Below are positions 42,579 to 42,642 of a stretch of DNA of 42,642 nucleotides, piece after piece (the first letter of the stretch is position 1; each line of letters opens with the position of its first letter). The translations under genes and the position numbers were made by a program. The stretch covers positions 1 to 42,642 of the forward strand of contig JAJYOE010000012.1 in NCBI GenBank assembly GCA_021785975.1, read 5' to 3'. The notes under the pieces were generated by a model. The model saw only the letters and a list, made by a program, of their open reading frames with translations. It was not told the origin of the DNA and searched no databases. The DNA comes from Bacillota bacterium (GTDB lineage Bacteria; Bacillota; Bacilli; Alicyclobacillales; SLC66).

Positions 42579-42642
42579 TTATTTTACTTTTGCGCCGACC
42601 GGTATGTCCCCGGAAACGGTGGCGAGCACCAGTTGTTCGTCG
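42579..42642 (-). CDS. metG: Methionyl-tRNA synthetase, C-terminal fragment
   Basis: Only the last 20 codons lie in the window, ending with SGDIPVGAKVK and TAA. The pattern (LVLATV followed by P-x-G-x-K-V-K) fits the end of the C-terminal tRNA-binding/dimer domain of MetG. The gene preceding tatD in Bacilli is metG (metS). Identity rests mainly on this short match and on gene order. Confidence 0.7.
   Translation of the reverse strand, partial: DEQLVLATVSGDIPVGAKVK

Overview
The window is a continuous stretch of chromosome from an endospore-forming, low- to mid-G+C Gram-positive bacterium (Bacillota, class Bacilli). The evidence is a dense set of sporulation genes (spoIIE, spoVT, spoVG, yabG, sspF, yabP, yabQ, fin, cmpA) in nearly the order found near the replication origin of Bacillus subtilis, from metG/tatD to lysS. 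Base composition is close to balanced and many genes use GTG or TTG starts. Together with the cyanophycin genes and a HU gene between mazG and rqcP, this suggests a deep-branching Bacilli lineage (for example Alicyclobacillaceae-like) rather than Bacillus itself, but the genus cannot be fixed from the window. Almost everything lies on the minus strand, so transcription runs from high to low coordinates. The exceptions are comEB and cmpA. No insertion sequence, prophage, CRISPR array or rRNA gene was seen.

Layout in the direction of transcription (right to left). 42642-38100: the 3' end of metG, tatD, rnmV, ksgA, a YkuK-family gene, yabG, veg and sspF. 38030-34573: a cyanophycinase/cyanophycin synthetase pair (cphB-cphA) placed between sspF and ispE. 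34477-28461: ispE, purR, ridA, spoVG, glmU, prs, pth and fin. 28268-19245: mfd, a prsA-like lipoprotein foldase, spoVT, a YabM/SpoVB-type flippase, mazG, hup and rqcP. 19168-17182: yabP, yabQ, divIC, yabR and an unknown small membrane protein. 17128-16533, plus strand: comEB and a 36-codon cmpA. 16375-8932: spoIIE, yabS, yabT, a split ThrE-type exporter pair, tilS and hpt. 8851-24: ftsH, hslO, cysK, folP, folK, yazB, dusB, greA, lysS and tRNA-Gly.

The genes mix information processing (LysS, GreA, DusB, TilS, Pth, KsgA, RnmV, RqcP, Mfd, HU), precursor metabolism (Prs, Hpt, GlmU, IspE, CysK, FolP/FolK, PurR/RidA), proteostasis (FtsH, Hsp33, PrsA-like) and sporulation. Several control sites are readable. 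There are consensus sigma-A promoters for greA, veg (two in tandem), yabR and tRNA-Gly; a sigma-H promoter for spoVG; and candidate sigma-E (yabP), sigma-G (sspF) and sigma-K (yabG) promoters. Clear intrinsic terminators follow rqcP, spoVT, the prsA-like gene and sspF.

Compared with the B. subtilis order, pabBAC, folB, coaX, rplY/ctc and rpfB are missing here, while greA, hup, the thrE pair, cphBA, comEB, cmpA and the ykuK-like gene are extra. The points most worth a second look are the nested palindromes and exact DnaA box in the spoVG promoter, the terminator-like hairpin in the greA leader, the cphBA operon sitting directly behind the sspF terminator, and the dyad over the yabG promoter.
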